From assembly GCF_017114985.1 (NCBI RefSeq), contig NZ_JABXKP010000069.1:1-48392 (forward strand): a stretch of 48,392 bases of DNA, read 5' to 3'. A model generated the notes under the pieces. That model ran no database searches. It worked only from the letters and a program-made list of their open reading frames with translations, and was not told the DNA's origin. The position numbers and the translations under genes are program-made. Positions 24,820-33,512 of the stretch are shown piece by piece (the stretch's first letter is position 1; each line of letters starts with the position of its first letter). This stretch comes from Nostoc sp. JL33 (GTDB lineage Bacteria > Cyanobacteriota > Cyanobacteriia > Cyanobacteriales > Nostocaceae).

Positions 24820-26175
24820 CTATTCATTCATATTACGGTAAGTCGCAACAGCTGAAGGCGATATCCGGTTCAAATAGCGGAAGATCCAATATTTGAAAAT
24901 TGTATCTAAAATCACTGGGAATGTGGCAATAAATAAGAAGATAAAATCTCTATTTGCTGGTAATCCCCAATGGCGCGATACACCTTCTAGTAGTACTTCC
25001 CAGCCATGAGGAGAGTGGAATCCTACAAATATATCAGTAAACAAAATGATGATAAATGCCTTGGCACTATCACTAAGTCCATAGACAATATTATCAAAGA
25101 AATCTTTTAGCACAGCAAGAGAAGACTTGCTGACTAACAAAAGCCAGATAAAAGCACCCACTGAGAAAATATCTGCAAAAACATTTTTGATCGCATTAGA
25201 GCTTTCGCGACGAAATTCTTCAGCAAGCTCAATAGCCTTATTACTGATTTCAGCTTCCATCCGTTCAGGCAAAAGTGAAGGGGCTTTTGTAATCAGATTT
25301 TCAAACTTGAGCTTTTCTTCAAATATTTCTAATTTTGCAAGGGCTTCCTCTTCCATTTCGGAATTTATAAATATCTGCATTTGGTCAGTGCTTCTAAACC
25401 GCTCAATAATTGGCCCGACAACGAAAGCTTTTGCTATCTGATGGGTCAAAAGTGGTACGATAATCAATAGTAAAATAAACCTGATAGATATTATTGTTCT
25501 TCTTTGAGTCTGACGAAAACTCTGAATTACCTCTTTTTCCGAATTAGGGTCTAATTCAACTTGCAGACGAGTGATAGTACTTAAAATAGAGCGGGGTAAA
25601 ACGCCTGTTGTATCGGTTTTACCCTTTGGTTGTGGTTTTTTCCTTAAGTCTGGAATTTGTATTTTGGGTGGTAACGTTGGAGTATTGACGAGGAGCGAAT
25701 TCTCCTCAGATATCACAGACTTAACTGGTAGATTTGGAGGTGTGACCACTAAAGCGTTAGAAGCTATTTGATCAGAAGTTGTTGTGTATTTGGATATAAC
25801 TTGATCGATGAAGTTTAGCTTTTCCAAAACCAAAGAAGGATTTAGATACTCTATACCTGCTTTCTGAGCAGCTTTTTGATTCTCTTCATTTAGAAACCAA
25901 CGGCTTGCTCTCAACTCTGTAAGCCGCATCCTCGCAATTTTTAATAGCTTTTTTAGGTCTGACTCAAAATAATCCATCACGCTATTACTGTACATGGCTG
26001 AGTCACTGTCTATTTTATTACCATTGAAATGCTTATCTTCTATTTCCTTAATCTTTAATGCTGCATCGTAAGCTTGATTTAAACAACGTTCAGGAGTCTG
26101 TAAGTACCATCGATAAGCAGCAAGTAAGAAAGAATAGATTTTTTGGCTAAAAACAGAGTTATTCATTGCAGACAA
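24820..26175 (-). CDS. pxcA: Proton extrusion protein PxcA (CemA family)
   Basis: A 451-residue protein of the PxcA/CemA family, which takes part in light-dependent proton extrusion and inorganic-carbon uptake in cyanobacteria (CemA is the chloroplast envelope homologue). The N-terminal half is soluble (PERCLNQAYDAALKIKE). The CemA domain starts near residue 225, with hydrophobic segments ISIRFILLLIIVPLLTHQIA, DIFSVGAFIWLLLVSKS, AKAFIIILFTDIFVGF and FIFLFIATFPVILDTIFKYW. Signature blocks are SPHGWEVLLEG and the C terminus YLNRISPSAVATYRNMNE. A second in-frame Met at residue 4 is an equally possible start. The length agrees with the family. Confidence 0.92.
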   Translation of the reverse strand: MSAMNNSVFSQKIYSFLLAAYRWYLQTPERCLNQAYDAALKIKEIEDKHFNGNKIDSDSAMYSNSVMDYFESDLKKLLKIARMRLTELRASRWFLNEENQKAAQKAGIEYLNPSLVLEKLNFIDQVISKYTTTSDQIASNALVVTPPNLPVKSVISEENSLLVNTPTLPPKIQIPDLRKKPQPKGKTDTTGVLPRSILSTITRLQVELDPNSEKEVIQSFRQTQRRTIISIRFILLLIIVPLLTHQIAKAFVVGPIIERFRSTDQMQIFINSEMEEEALAKLEIFEEKLKFENLITKAPSLLPERMEAEISNKAIELAEEFRRESSNAIKNVFADIFSVGAFIWLLLVSKSSLAVLKDFFDNIVYGLSDSAKAFIIILFTDIFVGFHSPHGWEVLLEGVSRHWGLPANRDFIFLFIATFPVILDTIFKYWIFRYLNRISPSAVATYRNMNE

Positions 26176-26253
26176 TCATCCAGCATTATTTGGTGACTAT
26201 TAACCTTAAGTTAACGCACGAGGTATACTAGCAAATCTACAGGGAGAAAGGTT

Positions 26254-28422
26254 GTGGTTTCTCATTCGGTTTGGATTGTTGGCACTAGCCGCAGTGGTAA
26301 GACGGCTCGCTTGGTAGAGCAATTTTGTAATTGGGTACAACCGGAAAAACAGTATACTGAATCATTTTATACTAAAAAATCAGGACGTAAAAAAGCTGGT
26401 CATTTACCCGAATTTTTATATCTTAAACAAACAGAGCCAGGAGTTTTAGTCTTAGCTGCCAATGATGATAATCGTCGAGAATTAGGAGATATAATTGTTA
26501 CATCTACATTAGGTAAATATCCGGTTCGTGCGAAGACGCCGCTAGGTTTTTTCCAGGATGAAGTTATTTTATTTTGGCCGTTGCTAATTAACTCGTTGAG
26601 CCTGAAGGCACAGTTTCCGGTAAGATTGCGGCCAGAAACTGAACAAGAATTAGCAACCAAACTCTGGCGTTCCCAATTAGACGAAGAAATTTTACGTGTT
26701 GCGGGAGTAAATGAATCTCGCTTGGTGCGTCGCATTCTAGACTTATTGCAATTAGCAGCTTACAGTGGTATACCTTGCGAAGATATTGCCCAGATTTTGG
26801 CCAGGGGTCTGGGGGAAAATACTACAACTTTAGAGCCGGAATTTTTGGCATCTTTGCTCCTAGATTGGCGTAACTGGTGTTTAGAGAGAGGGTTACTGAC
26901 TTATGGAATTATTACTGAACTTTATAGTCAGCATTTGTTAAGCGATCGCAATTACCAGCAGCACCTAGCTAAACGCTATCAGGCGGTACTGGCGGATGAT
27001 GTTGATGAATATCCTAGCGTAGCGCGTCTTTTGTTTGAGTTGCTATTAGATCAAGGCGCAGTCGGGGCGTTTAGCTACAATCCCGATGGTGCAGTGCGAT
27101 TGGGATTGGGAGCAGACCCTAACTACCTAGAAGGGCTAGCAGAGCGCTGTCGGGTAGAAATCTTGACCGGGCCGCCTCCTGAGTTCCTTGGTGAGGAACT
27201 CACTCAACAGATGGTGGAATTGGTAACAGAACCGATGCTATTGTCAAGCTTACCTGAGATTGTGCATTCAATTCAAACTACCTCCCGCGCCCAACTATTG
27301 CGGCAAACAGCAGAGGTAATTGCTGATGCCATCCAATCAAAGGAAGTGGAAGCAGAACAAGTGGCGATTATAGCACCAGGTTTAGATGCGATCGCTCGTT
27401 ATACTCTAGTAGAAATCCTCGTTAAGCAAAACATCCAAGTAGAATCGCTTAATGACCAACGTCCCTTAGTTAGTTCACCGATCATTCGCGCATTGCTCAC
27501 CATGCTGGCACTAGTTTATCCCGGCTTGGGACGCTTAGTAGATCGGGATGCCGTGGCAGAAATGTTAGTTGTGTTGAGTCGGAAACAACAACCCCTAGAA
27601 AACTCTACAGACGCGATTAATCGCGTCTCTACTGATATTGACCCGGTACGTGCTGGTTTGATTGCAGATTACTGCTTTTTACCCCATCCCGATCGCCCCA
27701 ACTTGCTATCAGTCTCAGCCTTTGAGCGCTGGGATCGAATTGGTTATGCAGCGACGACAGCTTATAATCAGATATTAGAGTGGTTAGAACAGCAGCGATC
27801 GCAACAAGAATTGCGTTTAATCCCCAGTCCGATTTCTCTCTTAGACAGAGCAATTCAGCGCTTCTTGTGGAATGGTAGTAATCTTCCCTACGAACAACTA
27901 GCAGCATTGCGGGAATTATTAGAAACCGCCCAACACTACTGGGAAATTGACACCAGATTACGACAAATTGCCCCAGTTGAGACAACGCCTCACACAACTA
28001 TTATTGAATTCATTCAACTATTGCGACGTGGTACTATTACTGCCAATCCTTACCCTGTGCGCCCCATTGGTGGAGTCAGAAAGGCTGTCACCTTAGCAAC
28101 TATATTTCAATATCGATCTAGTAGGCGATCGCACCGTTGGCATTTTTGGCTGGATGCTGGTTCACCTCTATGGGCGAAAGGTGGCGCGGCGACTTTGTTC
28201 GGTGCGCCGTTTTTCTTGCGAGACAGGTTAGGCGAACCTTGGACAGCAGAAGATGAGAAATTAGCAGAAGAACAAAGACTGCGGAGGATATTGACAGATT
28301 TAATGTCTCGTGTATCCGAGAGAGTTTATTTGTGTCACAGCGATTTAGCGGTGAATGGACAAGAGCAATTAGGGCCGCTTTTACCCTTAGTGAATGCTTG
28401 TGTAACGCATTCAGTTATATAA
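26254..28422 (+). CDS. UvrD/AddB-like superfamily 1 helicase-type ATPase
   Basis: A 722-residue P-loop protein starting with GTG after AGGGAGAAAG. Walker A is GTSRSGKT (residues 10-17). A UvrD-type motif II is AVLADDVDEYPS (about residues 244-255). Later blocks EVEAEQVAIIAPGLDAIARY and VESLNDQRPLVSSPIIRA resemble the C-terminal helicase motifs of UvrD/RecB/AddB proteins. It has no visible C-terminal nuclease domain or Cys cluster, so it is shorter than AddB; related proteins are often loosely annotated as recombinases. Residues about 450-459 (STDAINRVST) are encoded by the 20-bp palindrome that is repeated in intergenic DNA elsewhere in the window. It is divergent from pxcA, with 78 bp between starts. 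A role in DNA repair or recombination is inference. Confidence 0.65.
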   Translation: MVSHSVWIVGTSRSGKTARLVEQFCNWVQPEKQYTESFYTKKSGRKKAGHLPEFLYLKQTEPGVLVLAANDDNRRELGDIIVTSTLGKYPVRAKTPLGFFQDEVILFWPLLINSLSLKAQFPVRLRPETEQELATKLWRSQLDEEILRVAGVNESRLVRRILDLLQLAAYSGIPCEDIAQILARGLGENTTTLEPEFLASLLLDWRNWCLERGLLTYGIITELYSQHLLSDRNYQQHLAKRYQAVLADDVDEYPSVARLLFELLLDQGAVGAFSYNPDGAVRLGLGADPNYLEGLAERCRVEILTGPPPEFLGEELTQQMVELVTEPMLLSSLPEIVHSIQTTSRAQLLRQTAEVIADAIQSKEVEAEQVAIIAPGLDAIARYTLVEILVKQNIQVESLNDQRPLVSSPIIRALLTMLALVYPGLGRLVDRDAVAEMLVVLSRKQQPLENSTDAINRVSTDIDPVRAGLIADYCFLPHPDRPNLLSVSAFERWDRIGYAATTAYNQILEWLEQQRSQQELRLIPSPISLLDRAIQRFLWNGSNLPYEQLAALRELLETAQHYWEIDTRLRQIAPVETTPHTTIIEFIQLLRRGTITANPYPVRPIGGVRKAVTLATIFQYRSSRRSHRWHFWLDAGSPLWAKGGAATLFGAPFFLRDRLGEPWTAEDEKLAEEQRLRRILTDLMSRVSERVYLCHSDLAVNGQEQLGPLLPLVNACVTHSVI

Positions 28423-28440
28423 AACTTATTCAAAGTTAAA

Positions 28441-28585
28441 AGGGCGGTTAGAAACCGCGTCTACACAGGCAAAACCCACCTCCGTGGGTTATGAAAACAC
28501 TCAATTTTTCCTTAGTCCGCGCAGGCGGACTTCTCTGCGAGACGCTGTTCGCGTTCGTTTGTGTAGCCGCGAATTCTATTCGCTG
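28441..28585. repeat. Structured dispersed repeat, copy A
   Basis: Two inner hairpins, ACCCAC-CTCC-GTGGGT (28474-28489) and AGTCCGC-GCAG-GCGGACT (28514-28531), are enclosed by imperfect outer arms (28441-28473 and about 28557-28585, the latter with GTGTAGCCGCGAATTCTATT). A short palindrome-type repeat (TCTCTGCGAGACGCTG region, about 28532-28556) seems inserted before the right arm. Copy B at 33287-33452 has the same plan with compensated stems. Confidence 0.65.
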
Positions 28586-28672
28586 ACTTAAGAACCAGAA
28601 GCGGCGATTCCTTTCTTGGATCGATGTCTAAAATTTCCCGATCGCCCATCATTTTCTCGCTTTTTGGTTCTG

Positions 28673-28843
28673 ATGAATCCTCATATACCGAGTTCATTTT
28701 TGGCAAGATACTATAAATCTTGGTTTTGGCCAGAAAGATATGCGATCGCTCAAAACCCGAATACTGAGCGCGAGATTTGCGAACAACTAACGCAAGACCC
28801 CAACAGCATTGTTCGTGCTGCCGCACGGGATAACTTAAAATAG
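28673..28843 (+). CDS. Single LRV-repeat small protein
   Basis: A 56-residue frame when started at MNPHIPSSFLARYYKSW; the longer in-frame start lies in the flanking repeat. Most of it is one leucine-rich-repeat-variant unit: RYAIAQNPNTEREICEQL, then TQDPNSIVRAAARDNLK. The same type of repeat builds the 484-residue protein 760 bp downstream. It could be an intact one-unit protein or the remnant of a larger LRV protein. Confidence 0.5.
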   Translation: MNPHIPSSFLARYYKSWFWPERYAIAQNPNTEREICEQLTQDPNSIVRAAARDNLK

Positions 28844-28951
28844 TATTCGCTCTTAGAAATTGCATTATTGCACAAGTAAGTTAACCTGTTGCCTATTCTC
28901 GCTTAGTCTTTTTCAAAAATCAAATCAGATTCTTATAAGACTTATTAACCA

Positions 28952-29476
28952 TTATTTAATGACAAATTTAACAAACAAAAATATTCGTTTGTATTGAGTA
29001 GTAATTATCACCTTTCTAACATTTAGGTTTGGGATTGATCTTTGCAAATTTCGGGACTGTGGTTGAATTTGTACAGGAGAATGAGAAGGTATTTGATCAC
29101 GCCTTAAGAGCAAAGGAATACAGAAAAGTCCCAAAATAATTACTACTCCAGTCATTATCCAAACCATTAACCGGCTTGGTCTATAGTCCCCTTGTTCAAT
29201 TTGCCAGAAAACTTGATTGTATCGCCACGCAGCTAATGCAATTGTGAAAATCCCAGAAATTACTAAAGCAAGACCCAAATTTTCGGAATTAGAGAATGGA
29301 TTTACATAAGGTTCTTGTTGAGTAATGGCAAGATTAAGCTGACGTAAAAATAGAGCAAATCGGGCGATCGCAATTCCAAAGCTAATCAATGCGATAGAAG
29401 TGCGTAGCCAAGCCAGAAAAGTACGTTCGTTCGCTTGATGCTCCCTTTGACGATCAATTTTTGGTATTTTATCCAT
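28952..29476 (-). CDS. DUF202 (YidH-like) inner-membrane protein
   Basis: A 174-residue membrane protein. The N terminus has the DUF202 signature: QANERTFLAWLRTSIALISF followed by GIAIARFALFL. Two further spans are LGLALVISGIFTIALAAWRY and LMVWIMTGVVIILGLFCIPL. Function of the family is unknown. The C-terminal 40 residues (from about SHSPVQIQPQSRN) are polar, outside the family core, and may be extended readthrough into non-conserved sequence. The gene is divergent from the LRV-repeat gene. Confidence 0.78.
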   Translation of the reverse strand: MDKIPKIDRQREHQANERTFLAWLRTSIALISFGIAIARFALFLRQLNLAITQQEPYVNPFSNSENLGLALVISGIFTIALAAWRYNQVFWQIEQGDYRPSRLMVWIMTGVVIILGLFCIPLLLRRDQIPSHSPVQIQPQSRNLQRSIPNLNVRKVIITTQYKRIFLFVKFVIK

Positions 29477-29606
29477 GAGTATTTTTTGATGGCAAGTTCT
29501 CCTTCAAAAGTATTCATAACATCGATGAAGTTTCGTAAAAGTCTAATGTAAAAGTACCCTGAGATTTGGGAAGACTAATTATATATCTAAAATCTAATTC
29601 TTTACT

Positions 29607-31061
29607 ATGCTTGATGACAACGATTTTGCATTAGCCTCGGCTGACGATACCTCGGTTGTGGTGCTTGAGGAGCTATCTTTACATCCTCAGCCAGAAGTTC
29701 GTGAGGCTGTAGCTAGAAATCCGAATACGCCCACGGAAGTGTTGCTGAAATTAGGTAAGGAGTTTCCAGACGCAATTACGGCGAACCCGATTTTCAATCT
29801 TTTGCTGCTGGAAAATCCTGAGAGTCATTTCGTTAGACTCTCTTTAGCGCGTAGCACAACAACTAGTGAAAGGGCGATCGCTCAGTTATCTAAAATCGAG
29901 GATGAGGAAATTCTTTGTGCCGTGGCTAGAAATCCAAAGACACCTCTTCACATCCTGGAACAACTTGTAGAAAACCCGCCTCGTTTCTGGGATGACGAAA
30001 ATGCTGATGAATCTGATTTGGATGACCTCTTTACCGCCATCGTTCAAAATCCGAACACTTCTGAATCGTTATTGCTTCAACTAGCCGAGTGTGGAAGCTT
30101 CTATGTCGTCAAAATTGCGATCGCTGAGAACCCCAAAGCACCCTTATCCCTGCTAAATCAGTTTGCAGATTGGAGAAATTTTAGGATGCATAAAGCAATT
30201 GCTCGAAATCCTCAAGCACCAAGCGCAATATTGGAAAAACTAGCGGGAGAAAATGAAAAAGAAATTCGTGATCTGGTCAAGAACCATCCAAATGTTTCAG
30301 AAACTGCGATCGCCATCATCAATTTTATGGAGGGAAAACCTGGAACATCCATCGACTTGCTAGAGCAGTTAGCAAGCGATCGACGAGCCTCTGTTCGGCT
30401 ATTGGTTGCAGCTCATCCCTCAACCTCTGCAAAGGTTTTAGAAAAACTCGCGCAGGATACAGATGAATATGTATCCTTCAAAGCCGCAAGCAATCCCAAT
30501 GCAACCTCTACGGTTCTAGAGTTTTTTGCAGAGTTCTTGGTTAAGCAAATTCAACGACTCTCGTCATCAAATGAAATCATGCTTAGACAACGTGCGGTTC
30601 AATTGGCGAGAAGTTCTGACATCACGCCAAAAGTGTTAGAAACTCTGTCGCAGATGAAGAATGACTATCATGTATTGACGGAGATCGCATCCTCTTTGAA
30701 AACACCACCCACTATACTGCTTGCAATTATCAACGATCAAGGCTCGGCTCACGTACACATTGAGCTTTTCATAAATCTCGCTGAAAATCCCAATACACCC
30801 TCAGATGGGCTGGAGAAGCTTTATCCAAAAGTAAACCAATCACAGCATGAATGTAAGGGTTCTGCTTTAGACGCTATTGTTACTCATCCAAATACTCCTG
30901 TCCATTTGCTAGAACAATTCGCGGTTGATTCTGACCGCTATCTTCGCAGAAAAGTTGCCACAAATGTCAATATACCGATTTCAATTTTGGAGCGGTTAAG
31001 CAATGATTCGGACTACAGGGTTAGTACTATTGCAAAACAGGCGCTGAAAGAAAGAGCTTGA
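29607..31061 (+). CDS. LRV / HEAT-like repeat protein
   Basis: A 484-residue solenoid protein made of about a dozen degenerate units of roughly 24-36 residues of leucine-rich-repeat-variant type, each with a core like VARNPNTP..LLEKLA: for example REAVARNPNTPTEVLLKLG, then CAVARNPKTPLHILEQL, AIARNPQAPSAILEKLAGE and LVAAHPSTSAKVLEKLAQD. There is no signal peptide, membrane span or catalytic motif. LRV proteins are helical solenoids assumed to bind protein partners; in nitrogen fixers one carries an Fe-S cluster via an N-terminal Cys motif, which is absent here. The start codon has no strong ribosome-binding site. Confidence 0.75.
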   Translation: MLDDNDFALASADDTSVVVLEELSLHPQPEVREAVARNPNTPTEVLLKLGKEFPDAITANPIFNLLLLENPESHFVRLSLARSTTTSERAIAQLSKIEDEEILCAVARNPKTPLHILEQLVENPPRFWDDENADESDLDDLFTAIVQNPNTSESLLLQLAECGSFYVVKIAIAENPKAPLSLLNQFADWRNFRMHKAIARNPQAPSAILEKLAGENEKEIRDLVKNHPNVSETAIAIINFMEGKPGTSIDLLEQLASDRRASVRLLVAAHPSTSAKVLEKLAQDTDEYVSFKAASNPNATSTVLEFFAEFLVKQIQRLSSSNEIMLRQRAVQLARSSDITPKVLETLSQMKNDYHVLTEIASSLKTPPTILLAIINDQGSAHVHIELFINLAENPNTPSDGLEKLYPKVNQSQHECKGSALDAIVTHPNTPVHLLEQFAVDSDRYLRRKVATNVNIPISILERLSNDSDYRVSTIAKQALKERA

Positions 31062-31189
31062 TTTCAGAACTGTTTTTGTAAAGGTCAACACAGTCCAAGG
31101 ATGGCTCTGAGAAAATCCCAAGCGATGCCAGAATCTTTACAGCGTTAAAATAGTAAATAAGGTAAAGATGTATATCAGAGTCAAAATCA

Positions 31190-31855
31190 ATGGCACTATT
31201 CGGATTTGGCAAAAAGGAAGTTATACCCACTGCTGACGAAGCTTTGTCAGGAAGGGCACAATCTATGTCAGTACCGGCGGCTCATTATGTCAACAAAAAT
31301 CCCCTGAAGCCTCCTTATCCCGATGGATTAGAGAAAGCAATTTTTGGCTTGGGCTGTTTTTGGGGTGCAGAACGCAAATTCTGGCAACTTAAAGGAGTTT
31401 ACACTACCGCAGTCGGTTATGCTGCTGGATTTACACCCAACCCCACTTATGAAGAGGTATGTAGTGGACGAACCGGCCACAATGAAGTCGTGTTGGTTGT
31501 GTTTGATCCCAAAGTGATTAGTTATTCTGAACTGCTCAAAGTCTTTTGGGAAAGTCACAATCCCACCCAAGGGATGCGCCAAGGTAATGATGCTGGCACT
31601 CAATACCGTTCGGGAATTTATGTATATTCCGAAAGTCAAAAGCAGCTAGCAGAAGCATCGCGGGAAGCTTATCAGCAAGCTCTCAACGGTGCAGGTTATG
31701 GCAAGATTACCACAGAAATCTTAGATGCACCTGAATTTTACTACGCTGAAGCTTACCATCAGCAATACCTCGCTAAAAATCCCAACGGATATTGTGGTTT
31801 GGGAGGGACAAATGTTTCTTGTCCCGTGGGTGTAGTTGAATCGCAAGTTAATTGA
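31190..31855 (+). CDS. msrA: Peptide-methionine (S)-S-oxide reductase MsrA
   Basis: A 221-residue thiol enzyme that reduces the S epimer of methionine sulfoxide in proteins or free Met, with thioredoxin as reductant. The active-site motif is [10 protein letters not shown] (nucleophile Cys56), followed by [30 protein letters not shown], the block [20 protein letters not shown] and YRSGIY. Likely resolving Cys residues are in NGYCGLGG and NVSCPVG near the C terminus. The N-terminal 45-residue extension (from [10 protein letters not shown]) is usual for cyanobacterial MsrA. The gene is monocistronic and followed by two perfect palindromes. Confidence 0.95.
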   Translation: MALFGFGKKEVIPTADEALSGRAQSMSVPAAHYVNKNPLKPPYPDGLEKAIFGLGCFWGAERKFWQLKGVYTTAVGYAAGFTPNPTYEEVCSGRTGHNEVVLVVFDPKVISYSELLKVFWESHNPTQGMRQGNDAGTQYRSGIYVYSESQKQLAEASREAYQQALNGAGYGKITTEILDAPEFYYAEAYHQQYLAKNPNGYCGLGGTNVSCPVGVVESQVN

Positions 31856-31913
31856 TAGAAATGGAGTTGGTAGGGTAGTCAACTTAACGTGAATTCGACG
31901 AACCTCTCCCTGC

Positions 31914-31958
31914 CTTGAACTTTAGTTCAAGTCTGTCCCTCTCCGAGTCGGAGAGGGA
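31914..31958. terminator. Two palindromic hairpins after msrA
   Basis: CTTGAACT / AGTTCAAG (31914-31921, 31924-31931) and TCCCTCTCCGA / TCGGAGAGGGA (31936-31946, 31948-31958) form consecutive stems. TGTTTTG follows shortly after. The second may terminate msrA; the pair also resembles dispersed repeats. Confidence 0.5.
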
Positions 31959-32070
31959 TATGTTTTGTCTAGTTAAGAATAAGCGAGCTACGTTCCTCAA
32001 CCCAACTACACATTTTTCTTTTTGGGCTTAACCGAACCGTATTGCCTTATAGTTCAGGAATTTATGAACG

Positions 32071-32406
32071 CTAGCGAAATACCTTTCTCATTATAAATAT
32101 AGCTATACTTGCACCTATTGCCCCTAGCATACTCGGAATTAAAAATCCAGTGAAATTTTGATGAACAGAAATAATGAATTTAAGTATTTCATTTGGATTC
32201 TTGTCTTCAAGATTAAAAATAAAAAAGATTACTAGACCTTCATACCCTCCTATAGCCCCAATTAATAGTCTAAATATTTCAATATAAAAATTTCTTTTCC
32301 TTGTGATGATTAGAGTAGCTATTCCAGCAATTGCTCCTCCAAAAAAACATGATACAATTATTAGGATGAAAAATATTAATAATTCTTGAGGGTCTGGCTG
32401 CCACAT
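32071..32406 (-). CDS. Small three-span membrane protein, unknown
   Basis: A 111-residue very AT-rich gene encoding three hydrophobic segments: LLIFFILIIVSCFFGGAIAG, IFRLLIGAIGGYEGLVIFFI and FLIPSMLGAIGASIAIFIM. A basic cytoplasmic loop (ITRKRNFYIE) follows the first. I recognise no family. The Gly-rich spans and alternating loops look like a real membrane protein. Its base composition is more AT-rich than its neighbours, which may indicate transfer, and it is flanked on both sides by dispersed repeats. Confidence 0.5.
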   Translation of the reverse strand: MWQPDPQELLIFFILIIVSCFFGGAIAGIATLIITRKRNFYIEIFRLLIGAIGGYEGLVIFFIFNLEDKNPNEILKFIISVHQNFTGFLIPSMLGAIGASIAIFIMRKVFR

Positions 32407-32509
32407 AATATTAGATTATTTATGGGTATAAAATTTTTGCCACTTCAAAATATTATTGATTATCTACAGCTAAACAATTTAATAATAAATTACTTGGCGA
32501 TGAGTTTCG

Positions 32510-32607
32510 TAGGGTGTGTTAGCGATGTCTACGACGGGCTACGCCTACGCATAAAATACCGAAAGTATTGAGATGGTGCGTTAGCCAAAGGCATAACGCA
32601 CCCTACA
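32510..32607. repeat. GTAGGGTGCGTTA-type inverted repeat
   Basis: The arms GTAGGGTGTGTTAG (32510-32523) and ATAACGCACCCTAC (32592-32605) are near-perfect inverses, with a palindrome-type insert (CTACGACGGGCTACGCCTACG, broken) between them. The same family occurs at 12069-12140. Confidence 0.6.
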
Positions 32608-32610
32608 AGA

Positions 32611-33237
32611 TTACGAATTACGAATTAAATGAGCTAGGTGCTTTAACACTTTCAGGACAATATATACATCATCACGACTATCTAAAGCAAACAAATCAGA
32701 TAGAGCGTATTGTGGAGTTTCAGTTTTTAGCAGTTTGATAAATCTAAATTCATTACCATTGGTAATAAACCCAAAAACAGGTTTAGCCGAAGTTGCATCT
32801 GCCAACATATAAGCCAATGCTTGGGGAATTGCTGGGACTAAAGAATATTCTGCTCGTTTTGCCTCAATAACGAGAACCCAAAATGGAGGATGCAACACCA
32901 AGATGTCAATACGTCCTCTGATAATCGTGCCTTCGTCTTCAGAAGAGATTTTTACCTCTTGTTCTGAGGCGATGTAAAAAGGCGGTTGATAAAAACCTGC
33001 TAGACGCAATAGTGGAGATAGCACCACCATTTTAACTACAGGTTCCAAAATAGGATATTTCGAGAGATGCAAATATTCTACCTTGACTTCGTTAAGAGAT
33101 TGCTTTTCTAAGTCACTCAACTCAGGTAAATCATGTTGCCACTCTGAAAAAAAATGCTCATCATCTGCAAGTTGTAGACCAAATTCATCAATAAGTTGGG
33201 CTAGAGTGATATCTTTTCCTTGAAGAATTTGAACCAT
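32611..33237 (-). CDS. HsdR_N-like nuclease-domain protein
   Basis: A 208-residue protein that matches the N-terminal nuclease domain of type I restriction R subunits and nothing more. The PD-(D/E)XK core is IIRGRIDILVLHPPFWVLVI-EAKRAE, with Asp111, Glu125 and Lys127 placed as expected, followed by PQALAYMLADA and FGFITNGNEFRFIKL. There is no helicase domain and no adjacent specificity or methylase gene. Stand-alone proteins of this kind are common in cyanobacteria and often annotated as restriction subunit R. Nuclease activity is plausible, but biological role is unknown. The start codon overlaps no other gene. Confidence 0.75.
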   Translation of the reverse strand: MVQILQGKDITLAQLIDEFGLQLADDEHFFSEWQHDLPELSDLEKQSLNEVKVEYLHLSKYPILEPVVKMVVLSPLLRLAGFYQPPFYIASEQEVKISSEDEGTIIRGRIDILVLHPPFWVLVIEAKRAEYSLVPAIPQALAYMLADATSAKPVFGFITNGNEFRFIKLLKTETPQYALSDLFALDSRDDVYIVLKVLKHLAHLIRNS

Positions 33238-33286
33238 TTGTTGAACCTTTAGAGCTTGTTTGGAAAGTCTAATTTATTACTAGCCC

Positions 33287-33452
33287 TGGCGACTAGAAGT
33301 CGCGGCTATACAGACAAAACCTGCCTCCGCAGGTTAAAAACTCTTGATTTTTTCTTAGTCCACGGAGGTGAACTAAGCTTTGTCTAGTAGCGTACTCCTA
33401 CGGAGAAGCAAGCTACGCGTCAGCGTGCCGGAGGCTCTATTCTATTCGCCCA
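33287..33452. repeat. Structured dispersed repeat, copy B
   Basis: Inner hairpins AACCTGC-CTCC-GCAGGTT (33318-33335) and AGTCCAC-GGAG-GTGAACT (33357-33374) lie between a left arm (33287-33317, CGACTAGAAGTCGCGGCTAT) and a right arm remnant (CTATTCTATTCGCC, ending about 33450). A palindromic repeat (about 33380-33435, with GTAGCGTACTCCTACGGAG) is inserted in the right side. The two tetraloops CTCC and GGAG are complementary. Confidence 0.65.
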
Positions 33453-33512
33453 ATCTTTTCTTACTTATCTGGCTAAAAAACCCTCTCTTGATATTTACCC
33501 AAAAGGCTTACC

